Assembly: GCA_002011215.1 (NCBI GenBank)
Contig: MTML01000084.1
Span: 1-26,368, forward strand
Source of the DNA: Archaeoglobus sp. JdFR-24
GTDB taxonomy: Archaea; Halobacteriota; Archaeoglobi; Archaeoglobales; Archaeoglobaceae
Direction: 5' to 3'
Length of the DNA stretch: 26,368 nucleotides
Below the pieces are notes generated by a model. The model made no database searches. It was not told the DNA's origin and saw only the letters and a list, made by a program, of their open reading frames with translations. Positions 25,808-26,368 of the stretch are shown piece after piece; position 1 is the first letter of the stretch; each line of letters starts with the position of its first letter. The position numbers were made by a program, and so were the translations under genes.

Positions 25808-26368
25808 CTTCTCCTTCCTTTTGATCTCTTTATCTTTGATTCAAGCTTGGCATAAACCCTCTTTATATTTTTGGCCTTGACAGTATCATCAATCCTATCA
25901 ATGACCTTCCCATCTCTCGATTTTATTTTGGTTATTCTGTACTTTTTGTTTCCAATTTCGAGTTCATCTCCAATCTTGAATTCCGTCTCGCCTGAAGTGT
26001 GTATTGTCATTGGTGAGGTTACAGATCTCCTGTGGAGACTTATTTTTACCGCGACTTCTCCTGTGTCTCTCAACCACACGGTCGCGATTGATTTTGCATC
26101 TGAAATCTCAGTTCTTTTACCATTTTTAAGCTCGAGGGAGGTTACCTCACCAATTCGGAATCCATTACTTACATCTACAATCATTTCGTCACCCTTCTCA
26201 ACAATCTCACTTTCTTTGAGGAAAAGTTTCCCCTTCTCTGACTCATCTTCCGAGCTTATTATTGCCCTCACTTCTATTTCCTTTTCAGGAAGATGGGTGG
26301 AAAACGTGCCACAGTCTTTACACCTGTAGAGGTGTGTCTTTTCCTTGATTAATTCATGTTCCGTTTCA
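25804..26368 (-). CDS. HVO_0476-type zinc-finger protein, N-terminus beyond the window edge
   Basis: The frame is open to the right edge, reading ETEHELIKEKTHLYRCKDCG before the first internal GTG (26271), so the true start lies outside. The CKDCG is half of a zinc finger whose partner CxxC should be just upstream. The rest has three or more beta-rich segments (DEMIVDVSNGFRIGEVTSLE; DELEIGNKKYRITKI) and a very basic end (KIKRSKGRRR). This fits the archaeal HVO_0476/COG1326 family, possibly nucleic-acid binding. It is translationally coupled to the nucleotidyltransferase gene. Confidence 0.75.
   Translation of the reverse strand, partial: ETEHELIKEKTHLYRCKDCGTFSTHLPEKEIEVRAIISSEDESEKGKLFLKESEIVEKGDEMIVDVSNGFRIGEVTSLELKNGKRTEISDAKSIATVWLRDTGEVAVKISLHRRSVTSPMTIHTSGETEFKIGDELEIGNKKYRITKIKSRDGKVIDRIDDTVKAKNIKRVYAKLESKIKRSKGRRR

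Overview
The window reads as chromosome from a thermophilic euryarchaeon, most likely Archaeoglobales. Archaeal signs are the TATA/BRE promoters (several leaderless), GGAGGTGAT-type Shine-Dalgarno (SD) sequences, an Orc1/Cdc6 initiator, Cdc48, a coenzyme F420 gene (cofD) and a tRNA gene with a bulge-helix-bulge intron. The order-level guess rests on the regulator-cdc48-hsp20 operon preceded by a CTAAC-N5-GTTAG palindrome, which matches the HSR1 heat-shock operon described in Archaeoglobus fulgidus.

Layout: (1) 1-528, minus: the N-terminal part of an exported family 5 solute-binding protein, cut by the window edge. (2) 907-2108, plus: a membrane-anchored Clp-fold serine protease and a small cysteine-free CMD/AhpD-like protein. 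(3) 2269-8357, minus: a complete tryptophan operon, trpC-D-E-G-F-B-A, covering every step from chorismate to tryptophan, with overlapping or nearly touching genes. (4) 8630-8732, minus: tRNA-Ser(GCU) interrupted by a 22-nt intron. (5) 8905-9908, plus: azlCD, a branched-chain amino-acid exporter, behind a leaderless promoter with tandem 19-bp repeats. (6) 9979-13506, plus: the heat-shock operon (HSR1-like regulator, Cdc48 unfoldase, Hsp20), ending in a T-rich terminator. (7) 13577-14833, minus: Orc1/Cdc6. (8) 14990-17788, minus: a COG1031-type radical SAM protein whose 3' end looks frameshifted and decayed, and a sugar-phosphate nucleotidyltransferase. (9) 17931-19626, plus: an Lrp/AsnC regulator overlapping a class I aminotransferase gene. 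(10) 19666-21984, minus: a Hrq1/MrfA-like helicase with a DUF1998 cysteine cluster. (11) 22193-23771, plus: an asparagine-synthetase-like protein without the glutaminase cysteine, overlapping a CxxxCC cysteine-cluster gene. (12) 23867-26368, minus: cofD, a predicted nucleotidyltransferase and an HVO_0476-type zinc-finger protein that runs off the right edge.

Most of this is housekeeping DNA. I see no defence island, CRISPR array, insertion sequence or prophage, and no clearly new multi-gene system. The points most worth a second look are the intron-split tRNA-Ser, the repeated operator-like sequence before azlC, the broken 3' end of the radical SAM gene, and the glutaminase-less asparagine-synthetase homologue paired with a cysteine-cluster protein.
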